A stretch of DNA of 64,000 nt from Pterois miles (GCA_947000775.1 CAMQGK010000327.1:12642001-12706000), one strand, 5' to 3'. Shown: positions 12,175-25,554, numbered from the stretch's first letter. The notes: generated by a model not told the origin, from the letters alone. Numbers and translations are program-made.

Positions 12175-13535
12175 ACACACACACACACACATTCATTCAA
12201 ACAGTGGTAGGAGCAAGCATGTATACTCGAGCCACAGAAGTGTGTATGCACTCACACAGAAAGACACACATGACTTTGATGAAGCCAAATTAGAGTACAA
12301 GGGTGGGGGTGGTTGGCTGGTGTGCAGCTTATAAATAATTTGGTATTTAGGCAACTCTGCTTACTGCCGTCTGTCGCCGACTAAGAGGTCATCTGCGCGA
12401 CTAGCAGGACAGCAGATCAATGTCACTCAACCAAAACAGGATTAGAACTTTTATTTTGTGATTAGTTTATCTGGCGATTATTTAATGGGTAGTTTCGGCA
12501 TGCAAATGTTATGTTTTATGCCACTTTGTTTTTCATGTACTGTAGGTAGTTCAGGTAATTGTTACTCTAAAACATAATCTTTACACCTGATTATAAGTGG
12601 TTTGGTTTGCTCCCATTGTTTGCAGCCATTTTCTACGTGGGAGAAATAGTATCAGCTGCCAAGGACGGCACCTGTCAAAATCAGAAAGCAGAGGCTGACT
12701 GTAGACACACAAAGCCATGTCCTTTGCGCTGCATCTTTTAGAGGGTAAGGGATTGTCTCTGGACACTGGGCTGTATGTATCTCACTGTCAGGTATAATTT
12801 GAACTGAACTGACAAGGTCTATAGTACAGTCTCTTCCTTCACCTGTCCAGTTTAATGTGGTGAGTGCATGTGTTTTCCTGCAGGTGCAAGGTGAAACATT
12901 TCTGACACAGCAGAGGGTTAAGAGATGCACACAACACGCTGTACTCTTGACCCATCCTGTCTTGTTTGTGTTCCAGAACAGGACGTCTTGAGAAGAGTTT
13001 CTGATGGACCTGTTTAAATCTTTCATGGACAGATGTCCACTGAGGTTTGCTGCAATGTGTCTTCAGCACATAGGCTGAAGCTAAACACTCTCTTACTGTA
13101 GGTGGTCACTGCCGTATTACAATGCCTCTCCTTGTCCGTCAGCCACTCTCGGCCCCAGAAGAAATGCCCAGTAATGGACAGGACTGGCACCTGAAAGGCC
13201 CAAGAGCAAACAGGAACTAACATCAGTGGGAGTTAAGGAGACATGAAAGACCATTTGTCATTTCCAATAACAGCATGTAATCACTACAATGACCCGTGTT
13301 CTTTGTTTTTAGTCATGACTTATTTACAGTTGTTGCTATGTGTCTCTGACCCCAGAGAAGCATGTCTTCTTCTTGTTCTCCTCCTCCTTCTAAGCTGCTT
13401 GACAAGTGAATTATTATTATTATTATTATTTTTTATTTTTTTGCCAAAGCATTATGAACAGATTAAGCCTGATTTTTGTTAACAGCACTATTACTGTTTG
13501 AATAGTGGTCCTGTTTCTGATGGTTAGACTTGTGC
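12175..13535. other. gene-free stretch after the piggyBac element
   Basis: Starts in a short (CA)n directly after the TTAA. 12652-13223 is higher in complexity and has several minus-strand frames, none resembling a family. Near 13410 is a short (TTA)n. Confidence 0.5.
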
Positions 13536-13562
13536 AATGCAATGCAATGCAAAGCAATGCAA
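13536..13562 (+). repeat. (CAATG)n pentanucleotide repeat
   Basis: Five imperfect AATGC/CAATG units just upstream of the 13582 element. Confidence 0.85.
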
Positions 13563-13581
13563 TTGCCCAGGCAATACCTTA

Positions 13582-14105
13582 TTTAAAGGAGACATATCAT
13601 GCTCATTTTCAGGTTCATACTTGTATTTTGGGTTTCAACTAGAACATGTTTACATGCTTTAACATTCAGAAACACATTATTTTTTCTCATATTGTCTGTC
13701 TTAATATACCTGTTCTCCCCCTCTGTTTGAAATGCTCCTTTTAAGCACATGTCTTTTTAAGCTCCTCCTCCCAATAAAGTCCAGTCTGCTTAGTCAGCAT
13801 TTTCTGATCTTCTTCAGCTGCACTATCACTGTCCTCGCAGCGTCACTACAGCCGAAGCCTCAGTGTATGTGTCAGCTACACGCAGCTTAGCGACGCTGTT
13901 ACCGGCAACTGTAAAGTTGTGACATCACAAATGTACGGAAATCCAGAAGTCTCAATTACAGGCACAATCACTGAACATGGGCTGTGTGCATTTCTCCACG
14001 GATTGAGCGTTTTGATACTTTCACAATATTTATATAGCACCAATACCTACTTTATAGCTAAAAAAAAAGACATAAATATCACATTCTACAGTAAGGGAAC
14101 TTTAA
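13582..14105. mobile_element. MITE-like element with TTTAAAGG / CTTTAA ends
   Basis: The element starts TTTAAAGGAGACATATCATG and ends GGGAACTTTAA, about 524 bp. The internal order (ATTTTCAGGTTCATACTTGT, AGCTCCTCCTCCCAATAAAG, TTGTGACATCACAAATGTAC, GGGCTGTGTGCATTTCTCC, TATTTATATAGCACC) matches a non-autonomous element I recognise from percomorph fish. It has no coding potential; the open frame at 13919-14218 overlaps it and is not a gene. Confidence 0.68.
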
Positions 14106-14825
14106 ATATTTTTACTGGGATAACAGCATTTGCTGTGTTCACTTTAAGGTATTGTGTTAGGGCTCAGTTTTTTGGCATTGTTCTATTGGACTACATTACA
14201 TTAATATATTTTTTCTAAATCTTTTATCCACCTAATTTAACTATATGGACAAGCATAGCATATTAGAAACACCATACAACATATTTCAGCTGAATACAAC
14301 TATACTACAAAAACTACATCCTCAAAATATAATAATTTCAAAAAAAGTTGTATTTTTTTTTTTCTTTTTCACAGGACTGTTTCTGGCCACAGAACAACCT
14401 AGTCTCTAATGAGCGTTTTTGTAATTGTATGGTCAGGTTAGATGGTTTTGTTTTATTTATTCTGTAATCAATATTATGTAAAACTGCTTGCAGGCTTGTG
14501 TGTTTTGCTGAATCTCGGTCCAATTTTGATGAACACCGTCTAGAAGAAAAAACTGAACTACAGGATGTATAAACTAGTTTATGTAAGATTCGTCAAACAA
14601 AAGAGCTTTAGTCAGAGATAGATGATGTATGATGTGTAACGTACATGTCATGAGTCAACTTTTCCTTTCTGTAGCATGCCCGCAAGATCTTTTAGAAGAA
14701 TGTTAATGACACCTGCCAGTGATCAAATTTAAAACAAGACAACAGCGGAAAAGGAAAACAGAATTAAAGGCCCATTCCTCCTTTAGTGTGTGGACAACTG
14801 CTTAGCAACACAACCCCAAATACAT

Positions 14826-14830
<5 letters not shown>

Positions 14831-14863
<33 letters not shown>

Positions 14864-15041
14864 GGCACCCTCCCATTTCTCCAGGGTTTAAGCTTTGATG
14901 TGACGCCGTCTTAAGCCTGCCAGGGAGACTGCATCAGGGTCTCAACCAAGGCTCTTCACCTGCAGCTACAGACATCTTGTCACACACACACACACACACA
15001 CACGCATGCACACACACACAAACACACGCACAAACACACGC

Positions 15042-15098
<57 letters not shown>
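14831..15098. repeat. cluster of (CA)n microsatellites
   Basis: Two arrays, 14831-14862 and 14981-15098, are separated by about 118 unique bases. The second has interruptions (acgcacacgcac) and is purine-pyrimidine alternating. Confidence 0.97.
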
Positions 15099-15099
<1 letters not shown>

Positions 15100-15200
15100 C
15101 CCTGCTCTATGTCTATCTCTGTCACACACAAACACTCATTAAAGGGCCTTTGTCTTGGATATTTAACACTGTCAGTCCACTGTTAAAACAATTTGAAGCA

Positions 15201-15265
<65 letters not shown>

Positions 15266-15280
15266 TTGAGACAGAGAGAG
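15201..15280. repeat. (GT)n-(GA)n compound microsatellite
   Basis: GT run to about 15212, then GA to about 15264 with a GGAG interruption, then ACAGAGAGAG. Confidence 0.97.
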
Positions 15281-15422
15281 GTAAAAATTGAACAAAACAA
15301 AAGCAGTTAAATAGTAATTATGTATAATCATGTGTGTTTCCTCTCATATCACCTTTTTGAAGGTGATGGAGGGGTCTGTCTACCTTCAGCATACCCACAC
15401 ACACAACTTCCAGTTATATATG

Positions 15423-15423
<1 letters not shown>

Positions 15424-15472
<49 letters not shown>
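15424..15472. repeat. (TA)n microsatellite
   Basis: Perfect 49-base AT run. Confidence 0.97.
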
Positions 15473-15475
<3 letters not shown>

Positions 15476-16734
15476 CTACCTAGCATGGACCTTTGAATTT
15501 AGTCCCATTAAAAGCTTCATACGCATACAGTGCAAACATATGTCCTATATGGGGCTCTACTGCGTCGCCTCTTTTCTCTGTGCATGGATCGGATATACTG
15601 TAGAATGTGCAGTGTGTAGCCCCGAGGACACCACCGGACAGTGAGAGCAACACAGCTCAGCATGTTTGCTGCAAATCCAATTATTACTCCCCACCTTTGA
15701 ATTCAGGAGCAGATCCACAGAGTCCTAAAGCAATTATGAGACTTGGTGAAGGAAAGATGGAGTCACACACAGAGCAAGAGAAAAAGAGAGAAATTGGCCA
15801 ACAGGTTAACTTTTGGTTCACACCGATGACACTGGTACTGAGTTTTGACGTAGTAGGATCACGTATTATATCATCTATTTCATTGAGCCAAAACTGAAAG
15901 CCTCAAACTGTGATTGCAGTTGGGCACCAGTGAGGCATATAACGTGCACTGTTAGGTATTGGCTCAGATATGGTAATTTTAAAGGCCATCAACATTCATG
16001 CTGTTCCCATGGACCACTAAAAATGATCATATTTGTCTGCCTGCATTTACATATATGGTTTGGATTCAATACAATGCTTTTAATTGCATTAGATTGTACA
16101 GGCATACTCACGTAGTAAGAGGAATCAAAGGTCTTATTTTATGGCAATTATGAGCATTTTGGCTCCTTTCTGCACACTATGCCAGAATGTGTGAGTTGAG
16201 GGCACCAGCGCCTGTAGCCCTCCAAGAAAACAGTCACTATACCACTGCCACAAATGTGATTCACGTAATATCTCATTTTACTTCACTCCAGACAATCCAC
16301 ACAGACTGAAATGAATAAAAAGGAAAATAATTGGGGTCATACAGTTCCTATATACAGTATATTATTTAACACAAAGGCAACAATTAGAATCATCCAAAAG
16401 GTACATTTGTAGGTACAGTTGACTACACTTGCTCTACCAACCGGACAGGGTGCTTTCTTCAGGAAATGATGCAGGAGCATGCCACATCAGGTTGTTCTCA
16501 TACACTTTTCATAGCTATACCTACAAAAACTAATGCACTGTATTTCATGTACATACCACAAAATCAATTTGTATACAATTCATGAAATTGTGAACCAGGA
16601 AACATGAAGAGCAGCCTATAGGAAGAAGGACATGGTGGATGGGTTGGTCATAAAATACCAGACTTTCACCCAGGTGACTGGTGTTCATGTCACATGTGAA
16701 AACATAAGTCAATGTATATGTCACTTAAATAATG

Positions 16735-16860
16735 ACACTTCTGGAGTAATTTTAAGCCAAACCTCAATCTTTTCCTGAGCCTTAACTAAATAGTTTTGTT
16801 ACCTAAAGTCGATCTTTTCCTAAGACTAAGTCAAATAACTTCTCGTAAGATATCTTATGA
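16735..16860 (+). repeat. dispersed repeat, fourth related fragment
   Basis: AATTTTAAGCCAAACCTCAA, TCTTTTCCTGAGCCTTAACT and TCTTTTCCTAAGACTAAGTC resemble the 37365 and 57840 sequences and contain an internal duplication of TCGATCTTTTCCTAA-like units. A short, diverged fragment. Confidence 0.38.
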
Positions 16861-17084
16861 ACCATTGTCTGAAAATATGTTGGCCAGCTTGACCACTGAA
16901 ATCACAGGACATCTATTGAAAAGAGTTCATTTTGACATATATTTCCGTCACATTTTAACCCATCATTTCCAATACATTTTTACACAGATTAAATTATATA
17001 CTACATGTTTACTGTATATCCATAAAACTTAAACAAATTAAGTACTTAACTGATGTAATTAAATTTCCCAATGTATAACTTAAG

Positions 17085-17085
<1 letters not shown>

Positions 17086-17150
<65 letters not shown>
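17086..17150. repeat. (TA)n microsatellite
   Basis: Perfect AT run of about 65 bases. Confidence 0.97.
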
Positions 17151-17153
<3 letters not shown>

Positions 17154-18424
17154 TTGTTTTTTTTAGATATAATTATTATTGTCATAATATAAAAAAAAAA
17201 AATGTTTTAACCAGTCACAATTATCTTTTTGATCACCACCAAGGGATATACAGCAATTATAAGCTTGAAACATGAAATGATTTAGTTGATAATACAGCTG
17301 CCCTAGTTGCCATGATCATAGGCTGTTATTAAATAATGAGTTGAAGTTTCCAGTTGAGCAACATTCCATAAACTAATTAGTCGAACAAATGGACTACCAA
17401 TGGAAATACATGTTAACATGAAACGCAACCAGCTAAAGGTGTAATAATAGACAAACAAACCAATAATCAAAATTCCTGTATGTTAGTCAGTGCAAGAGCC
17501 GCATGTAGAAGTATTTTGCTTAAACAAATCAAACCAACACAAAATGGAAAAATGCTACTTTAATAAAGACTAAACTTTAAAACAAATAATAGTTTATCGG
17601 TCACATTGCCTAAGTGAGTAAGAATAAGATGGAATTTAAATATACATTTTTGGGTATGGAAAAAAAGGACATTTTAGCTGTCTTGGCATGGAAAAATGAA
17701 ACTAGACTCAGTACTGTCTGGGGGGGGATTTTAAGGAAATGTCTTCTTAAATTACCCAGACTAAGTACAGAAGAATGCCTTGGTTGATTTAGTGATGATT
17801 TGCTGTTAAGCCAAAGACAAAGCAAATTCCTCCATATAGACAATATTCCATGATCCCTATTCAAACGTGTAATACTACAGGGACATAAAAGACAACTAGA
17901 GGTCTCATACAATCAAAAGTAACAACGGCAGCACCACATATCGCTTGTGCTACATAATCCCAACAAGCAACCTTTTGATGATGATGAGACGATCATTGTC
18001 ATACAACCGTGAGATGCTTTGAAAGAGCTCCTAATGCCTCTGCTTAAAATATTTGACTTGGCACCTTTTCCTCTCTCTGACTCTCCCTCCTGCATTTGCA
18101 TGTCATTTGGGAAGACAGAAGAGTGTTTGAGAGATTGGCAGCGCAGGTACATCAGATGATCAATCACACTGACAGAGCTGAAATAAACAGAATGGAATGA
18201 AGATGTGGCGGCCTGTTTGAGAGCCCAGGTGTTTCTCTCCCTGATGCTTATCACTTGTGTTTAATCTGCCGCTGCTTTTTATCCTTTCACCTTCCCTTTC
18301 ACTCTCTCTTTCTCTCCTTCTCATATCTACCATTTGAAACAAAACAGTTAACAACTTTTTTTAATATATATTATTATTCTTAAAGCAGGCAGAGCTTTAG
18401 AGCCAGCATTAGATGTCAACTCAT

Positions 18425-18740
18425 GTGCAAGGACAGCTAAAGTCAAAATCAAACCTGGGGTATTTTTTCTCCCTGTTTCCTTTAGAAACGCCAACCCTGT
18501 ACCACACCAAAGTGTGTAATAGACCCGCCTGTCCACCACAGGATAGTGTGTCAGTATCAAATTTTGCCTTGCCTTGGTGTGAATATTACAAGCCTGTAAT
18601 AAAATCACTCGCCTAGGTTTAGGCAAAAAATCATCTTAGTTATGTTTAGGAAAACCATCATGGTTGACCTTAAAATCGGTATATAAACTAAGCACCATAT
18701 GTACGGAAACAACAGAAGTACTGAAATTGTGTCACAGCAT
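18425..18740 (-). repeat. dispersed repeat, minus-oriented copy
   Basis: ATTTTGCCTTGCC...GTGTGAATATTA and GTTTAGGCAAAAAATCATC followed by GTTTAGGAAAACCATCATGG are the reverse complement of sequence at about 37370-37570. The pair is diverged but clearly related across the AATATTCACACC...GGCAAGGCAAAAT core. It carries no coding signature and looks like an old interspersed repeat. Exact edges are not determined. Confidence 0.5.
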
Positions 18741-19370
18741 ACAAAACTAAATAATGGCATCCTGGTTGAAAGGCCTGTGTTTGTTGGACTCATCCACCTC
18801 CTCATCTGCCTTCAGCAGCCATTCTAACTTAGCATATATAGAGTAGATCCATACTCATTGCAGTCAGCACAAACTACATGGGGTACAGTGCTAATATTGC
18901 CTTTGCCTTGAGCAGTATTGTGTCATTCATACCACTTTTTGTGTGACTAGGCTGGAAACTCTCTGCGCCCTGTGCATGTCTTTGCTAATGACTGCATACA
19001 TGCACAGTGCTGAGTTAGGTGTGTGTGCCTGCTGAGGTAAGCTGCAGAAGATTTGTGGGTTGTCCCATCAAGACATTAGAAGCCCTTGACATCACCTGAC
19101 TGGACTGAAAAAAAGAGACATTGAAAATAGGAAAGAGATCACCACTGCAATCCTAGTTATGGAAGAAAAAACAAGCTTTCAAGAATTTACAGTCATTGAT
19201 TTCCACAGAAAACAACAGGTTAACTGATCTTTTTTGCTACTTCAAAGTCACAAGTTGCTAACATACACCTTTTCTGTGTTTCTATGCTCAAGTCAGTTTT
19301 CCAACACAGGTCATTACAAAGGCAGGGCTGCTTGCTTCATGCATACCACTGACCACAGGAAGCACACTGG

Positions 19371-19373
<3 letters not shown>

Positions 19374-19407
<34 letters not shown>

Positions 19408-19470
19408 ATGCAGGCTGACGGCTGGCATCAAAAAGCTGTGAATGTGTATCTATCTATCTATCTATCTATC

Positions 19471-19521
<51 letters not shown>

Positions 19522-19530
19522 CATACTGTA
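19374..19530. repeat. (TG)n, (TATC)n and (TA)n microsatellite cluster
   Basis: TG at 19374-19405, TATC at about 19446-19473, TA at about 19473-19517, then ACATACATAC. Open frames spanning it are artefacts. Confidence 0.96.
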
Positions 19531-19604
19531 TGTGTGTGCTTTTATGAATGTGTGCGTGTGTGTGCTGCACTGGGTTGGGCTGGGCTGGCAAACTGCTGGG
19601 AGTC

Positions 19605-19745
19605 TCATAAAGCTCTCAGTTTGATGACCAACTGAGCAGTAAATTAATTAATCATCATTTTATGCCTCATCAAGCGCTTTGCCTGCACCTCGCCACGGGA
19701 GCCCGTCCCAATTAGCCAGCAGCAGAGCCAATTGTTTTGTTTAGC
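19605..19745. promoter_or_regulatory. candidate conserved noncoding element
   Basis: AAATTAATTAATCATCATTT (19641-19660) is a dense homeodomain-type site cluster. TCCCAATTAGCCAGC and CCAATTGTTTTGTTTAGC near 19706-19743 follow. The block is bounded by GA-rich DNA and a microsatellite cluster. No coding signal. Confidence 0.33.
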
Positions 19746-20073
19746 TTAGGTATAAGAGAGAGAGAGGAAGATAAAGACAGAAACGGAAAGCACACGAAAG
19801 AGATGAAAAAGAGAGTGTGCGAACGAGTGAGATTAAAGGGTGAAGAAGAGTGTAGTGTAAAAATCGGCACAGTGTTAAAATAGCAATGCATTTGTGTGTG
19901 TGTTTTTGTTATTATTTTTCCCATTTGTGCAGGTTTGAGTGTGTGCATGAGAGAGAGAAAGGATGTGTGAACAAGGGGGAGGGCAAAGGAGGATCTGACA
20001 AGCTAATAAATATGTCATCTGTCTGTGTCAAAAGACAGCAGACCTGTAAGTAACACAGACCCGTTGACCAAGG

Positions 20074-20079
<6 letters not shown>

Positions 20080-20123
<44 letters not shown>
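20080..20123. repeat. (GA)n microsatellite
   Basis: Perfect AG run of 44 bases, a purine-pure strand. Confidence 0.97.
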
Positions 20124-20126
<3 letters not shown>

Positions 20127-22713
20127 TGCTTCTACAGCAACATCCTCAGTGACCTGCCCCCTGCAGCTACAGTAGATTATTTAAAGCCAGGGCAGACACA
20201 GAAGTGGTGAGGCAGAGGGTATTACAGCATACAGGTGTGTAGGAATGGCAGTGGAAGTGCGATGAATGGTTCTAGTTTACTGAAAATTAGGAAAAAGCAT
20301 GTAGCTTTAATTTAATGATTACATGCACAATACACAATGCTTGATGTGTCTACAGTACAATTCAAGGTTTACTGAGTAACAATACCTAAAGTAAATTCAC
20401 CTACAGTGAATGAATGACTTGAAGAACTCCAGATGTACCTTCTAGCTAAAATAGCATTAGCTCCTCTAGTTGCTGACATAGGGCTTTTGAATTATCAGCA
20501 AGTGATGCTGTTTTTTATTTTTTATTTGATTTATTTATTTATTTATTTATTTTTGGTGCAAACATCAGAAAAACCTTCAAATCGTTTTTGATTTCAATAG
20601 CTACTTACTCATCATCATGGCACAATAAAGTGATTTATAAACCCCCAAAATAGTCCGAAAGTTGTCTCTCTCTCCAAGCTCACTCTTGACTCGTTCACTA
20701 TCCACTAGTCACGCAAGCCAACTTAAAGAAACTGCTGCTAGCCGATGCTACCAATACACTTAATGAGCAGCCTATAGCTGAGCAGTTAGAGCATCGTTTC
20801 TCCTGTGTAAACTGCTACATGATTGCAGTAACTTGTGGAATTCAAGCTTGTGCAAACACCCAGACAAAGACTAACTTCAGGCTAATTTATCAAAATTAAA
20901 TATAGAAACCAATCAAACAAAACAGCAACACTATTAGTATTGCTTTACCCACTGATTGCCTTCAATATTGTTTAGAACAGCTTATTTTTACTATTTGTTC
21001 AACTATTTACATTTACATATTAATAAAAGTATCTTAATCTCTCAATTAATCATTTTTTTCCCTTTTTTATGAAACTAGATTACATTCAGTTTCACTTGTT
21101 TTAACTCTTAACATTTACACCAGGGTGACATTTTTTTTTAAATTTGTGACCAAAACTCCTCTTGCTATTGAACTATCAACGGATCAATGGTATGTACATC
21201 CATTTTGCTGAGGAACAGTTTTTGTCTAGAGTCTCTTTTAATTGGTTTAATTGCAACTAATAAAAACAGTATGTTTTCAGTGATTAGATGGAGGGCAAAT
21301 AACTGCCAAAATATATATTTTTTTAGGGCAGTGACAAGTATAGTGGAAGAAGGAAAAAAAGATGGTATTACAGTGGACAATAAAGACAGATGTCCCACAG
21401 TCTAGTGAGACCCAACGAGGCCAATATCAGGTAATCAATTATATCTTCACAATAAAGTAGGACCCATCATGTAAAGTCTTGTCCTGGACCATGGGAATAA
21501 TCCCAACAGCCCTGGAAGATGACACCACATCATTTTAGCAGGCCTCCATGCAGGTTGGAAGTACTGGTCCCAGGCTGATGGGAGGGAAGGGTCCTGTGTA
21601 AAAAAAAGCCTGATTGTCACTACACATTTTAGTAATGGCTGACAGAGAGGCAGACAAGATGACATTGTGGCAGTGTAGCCAGGAGGAAGCCAGCAGCCAC
21701 GCCAGGGGCAGGGACGGAGGGACGGATAAGCAGATGTTGTTCATCACCCAGGGGTGGTGGGGGTTTGCTGTGTGTGGGCTTGCGTGAGTACACGTGCGTG
21801 TGTGTGTTTGAGGAGTCACAAGGTGGAGGTGGCATACGAGTGTGTATGAGTGAGCTTGTATGCAACTGTGCGCCTGCGTGCATGTGATGATGTGTCAGTG
21901 TGCATCAGCGAGTAAGTGCACGCTCCTGTGTCCCAGTGTGTTTCTCCGTGTGCATGTGCTAAGTGTGTATTCCAGCATCCGCAAAGTGCTTGAGGGAGAG
22001 GCACCTACAAAAGGCATCTGGCAAGGAGAGCCAAAACAACAAAGGTAACCTTGCCTCTAGTGATGTACTCTATGTTCAGCCACTGTAGTGGAGGGAAGTG
22101 TAATGCGATGTGTGTGTGGATGTGTGTCAGAGTTTTCATGGCCACGGCCAGTGTGTGTTTGTGTGTATGTCTTTTTGTGTCACTGCAACTTTGAAAGTGA
22201 TGCACACATGTACATGAAAATGCAAGTATCCCTGCACTATAGTCTAATAATCTTCATTTCAATAAAGCAATCTGCATTTAATATAAAACAAATATTCAAA
22301 TTATCTATACGGAAAAATGATTTATGTATTTGACAACATTCCTAACTCTGCTTCTTCCTTCTAGTTTAACCCTCATCCTACCATCCAAGTTTACGTATAG
22401 TACAAGGACTGGGGTCCCTGGGGACAAGATTAAACTATTTTAAGAAACAACCATGATCGCAAAATGTCAGCTTATTATCAAAACTTATCAGTTATGCAAT
22501 CAGTGTCATCTGAAGAAAAATAACAGCATTATTTTTGGAAAGTTACAGTTAATTTGCAGTTTGGGTAAAATAAAAGTAGACAGAGCACATGAGGAAAACG
22601 GTTTCTGCTGCATCTAGATCTGTCTCCTTCAAAATGACCTGAGTGCCACGACCTATGTGATAGTGTGTGATACTTATCCATAGCAAATATTTAATCTATA
22701 ATCTATATAATCA

Positions 22714-22745
<32 letters not shown>

Positions 22746-22784
22746 ATTTAAACTGCCTAGGCTGCAAGTGCTTACTTTTGATAG

Positions 22785-23573
22785 TCCGTCGCTTGGCCCA
22801 ATGGCTTGACCAAAATGGGTCACTATACTCGGCCCAGTCGGTCACCTACTACTTGATCCAGTTGCTCGATCCAGTCGCTCAGCCCGATGGGTTGCTTTAC
22901 TCAACCCAGTCAGTCGCTCTATCAAGTCGGTCATTCACCATTCAACCAAGACAGTTGCTGTACTTGACCCAGTGGATCGCTCGCTCGACCCAGGCAGTCG
23001 CTATACTTGACTCAGTCAGTCGCTATACTTGAACCATTCAGTTATATTCAGTCACTATCTTCGACCTAGTCGGCCGCTCTACTCGACCCATTCGGTTGCT
23101 ATATTCAGTTGCTATGCTCAACCCGATTGTCCGCTATTCTCAACCCAGGCAGCCACAGCTCTCGACTTTGACCTAGGCGGCTGCTATCCTTTGACCTTTT
23201 CGGTTGCTATATACAGATGCTGTACTGGACCCGGTTGGCCCAGTCAGCCGCTATGCTGGACCTAGCCGGTCGCTATACTCGACTCATTTGGTTCCTATAT
23301 TCAGTCGTTAGACCCAAGTCGACTGGCTGCTATTCTCGACCTGGTCGGCTGCTATACTCGACCCAGTGGATCATTCACTTGACCCAGGCAGTCGCTATAC
23401 TTGACTAAGTCAGTTGCTATACGCAAACCATTCGGTTGCTATATTCATTTGCTATGCTCAACCCTATTGGCCATTATTCTCAACCCAGGCAGCCACTATA
23501 CTCGACTTAATCAGTCACTATACTTGACCTAGTCGGTTGATATTTTCGACCCAGTCAGTCATTATACTTGATA
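22785..23573. repeat. complex minisatellite of about 21-23 bp units
   Basis: About 790 bases are built from diverged copies of a unit close to CAGTCGGTCGCTATACTCGACC, sometimes without the GGTCG piece. Longer blocks recur: ACCCAGTGGATC...GACCCAGGCAGTCGCTATACTTGACT is at about 22968 and again at about 23361 (spacing about 393). CATTCGGTTGCTATATTCA...CTATGCTCAACCC is at about 23089 and 23429 (spacing 340). It is therefore a two-level tandem array. It is much richer in CpG than its surroundings. The reading frames across it repeat motifs such as YSTQSVA and LDSVSRYT, but no start context, splice pattern or family points to protein coding. Confidence 0.85.
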
Positions 23574-25554
23574 CTGGTTTACCTTGTTTGATGTTTTCTG
23601 TGTGTATTTTTTAAATCGCGATCTGCGTGCAGATGAATTTATTGTTGTCGATTTGTTTTATGCTAACTGGTACAACAAATCGGAACTTGCTTGTTTAAAA
23701 CTGTCAATGGTGTTTTACAAATGAAATAAAAATTAAAATGAACTAATCAGGTTGACTTAACAGGGGAACAAAAAAAAAAAAAAACAGACACACACACACC
23801 TGCTAAATAAAAAAAAAAAAAAAAAAAACATATACAGTACTTGTCTTGGGAAGCAGGCAGTAGATCAATTAAATAAGTGAGTAATCAAATTGAACTGATG
23901 CATTGACAGATGCATGACAGGTTACTTGTTGAGTACCATGGTGCAAGTAGATGCAAGCTCAGAGTCTTTCGCAATGGCCTTCACTTGTCACAGGTAGCCT
24001 GAGGTAAAATCAGAGTAGATTAATATAACTCTGACTGTAGCAGTATTATCTAAGATGCTCCTGCAGTGTGTGACTGTGTGCGAACGTGCACACAGCTCCA
24101 TGTGAAACACCTATAAGCAGGCCCTGCAATTGACCCAGGTGTATTTGAAGGGTCAGGAAGCATATTGCTCCTCTCACTCATCAATCAATGGTCTCACGCC
24201 AACTCTACCATGTCTGCAGTTTGGGGCCCGGGGCGAATGTGAAGGGACACATGCTCCCTGAGGTTTCTGATAAGAACCTACTAATATCAAGTTGACTTAT
24301 GGTGTGAAAGTGTGAAAAGGAGAAACTGTTTTGTAGTCAAATTAAATAAAAATAAATTAATTAATTAATTAAATAAAAAAAAATGGTGTGTCTAGTTTTG
24401 TTTTATTTGAATTCAAATAGGCAGTGCTACATGTTTTTGGCATCACATGAAATGCTTCATGTAAACAAAGGACCATTTCAATATATGCAACCCCTCAATT
24501 AATAAAATACCATCCTGTAAATGGGGACAAATTGTTTGTATGATCACAACTAAGGTATACAAGAAGATCTGACATCTCATGTATTATTGACTGAGCTGAA
24601 ACTTATATGTGTTTGTTGATGTGCTTTATTAAGGCCTTCAAATGACTTTGGATGGCAATCACAGTAAATTCAGTGTATGATGTGCATCTGAGTAAGTTTA
24701 AACATGGTGCAATTAACTTCAGACAGAAGACAGTCAGATTTGTCTCCACCAAGGTAAGTGCATTTTTGATCTCAGAGAGGTGTAACATGACCCTCATCAA
24801 AATCCTGTATGCCACTGAAGTGTTCCAGAAACAGATCTCCTGAAGATCACATGGCAATCTGAAAAAAAAAAAAAAAAATCATTTAAGAAATATGGTAAAA
24901 GAAAACGACACCTGACAGTTCACTAATTGGCCATTTCTGATTTCAAAGAACCCCACTCAAGCTCGCCCCACTCATCTTCCCCTCATGCACATTCTGATTG
25001 ACAGCTGGTTCAAGATGGAAGTGTGGGAACTGTTCCTCCCACATCCTTTTTATGTCTCTGTTATCGCCTTGAGAATTTTCGTCCGCTAGAGATAAATTTA
25101 CTGTGGGGGGAAAAAAAGTATCTTCACCATCTGAGCTTATCTTTCCATCAAATATCCTGCAGGAGAAGTGTTGGTGGTACAGCGTGCACAGGTGGGGAGG
25201 TTATCAAACTCTGGGTGTGAGGCAATGTTCGACACAGTCAAACTACCCTGATGCCCTGCGAAGTGATTTGTCAAAATGAATTGTGGGCAAGAATCTTATT
25301 AATAATTTTACAGAGAAGTTGCTGCTCACTCGTGTCTCTGCTTGTTTCTCTCATCCTGTCTTTCTCTCATCTGCTCTTTTCATTCCATGACTAAATAAGA
25401 TGTAAAATTAAGCTTTTACTTTGATTCACATCATTGTGCTTCTTTTAAAAAACACTGTATAGTCTTGTGTGTTTTACAGTATTTTAGTCCATTGAATAAT
25501 TTTACAATCAATGCATTGTTAACCTTTCTCTCTCTTTCTTCTCGCTCTAAACCT

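Larger units (their letters stand above)
15281..22784. other. gene-free stretch
   Basis: Holds microsatellites at 15424, 17086, 19374 and 20080, the dispersed-repeat fragments at 16735 and 18425, the candidate element at 19605, a TTTATT-rich tract at 20511-20553 and CT/GT-rich DNA at 21780-22180. The minus-strand frames at 17610-18254 show no family I recognise. Confidence 0.5.

Noticed and set aside
14934..15269. Cys/Val and His/Thr repeat 'proteins' at this and other microsatellites (479-769, 32909-33257, 34017-34367, 60644-60953)
   Set aside because: Translations of (CA)n, (GT)n, (GA)n and (TA)n arrays.
20770..20860. tRNA-like A-box sequence TAGCTGAGCAGTTAGAGC
   Set aside because: No B box (GGTTCRANNCC) or cloverleaf follows at the right distance, so neither a tRNA nor a recognisable SINE head.
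22667..23408. Overlapping plus-strand open frames of 63-121 codons with repeating YSTQSVA-like motifs
   Set aside because: They lie in the minisatellite. Tandem units without stops stay open by chance, and there is no start context, splice structure or known domain.
22785..23573. CRISPR-like array
   Set aside because: Units are contiguous and diverged with no unique spacers, and the genome is a vertebrate; it is a minisatellite.
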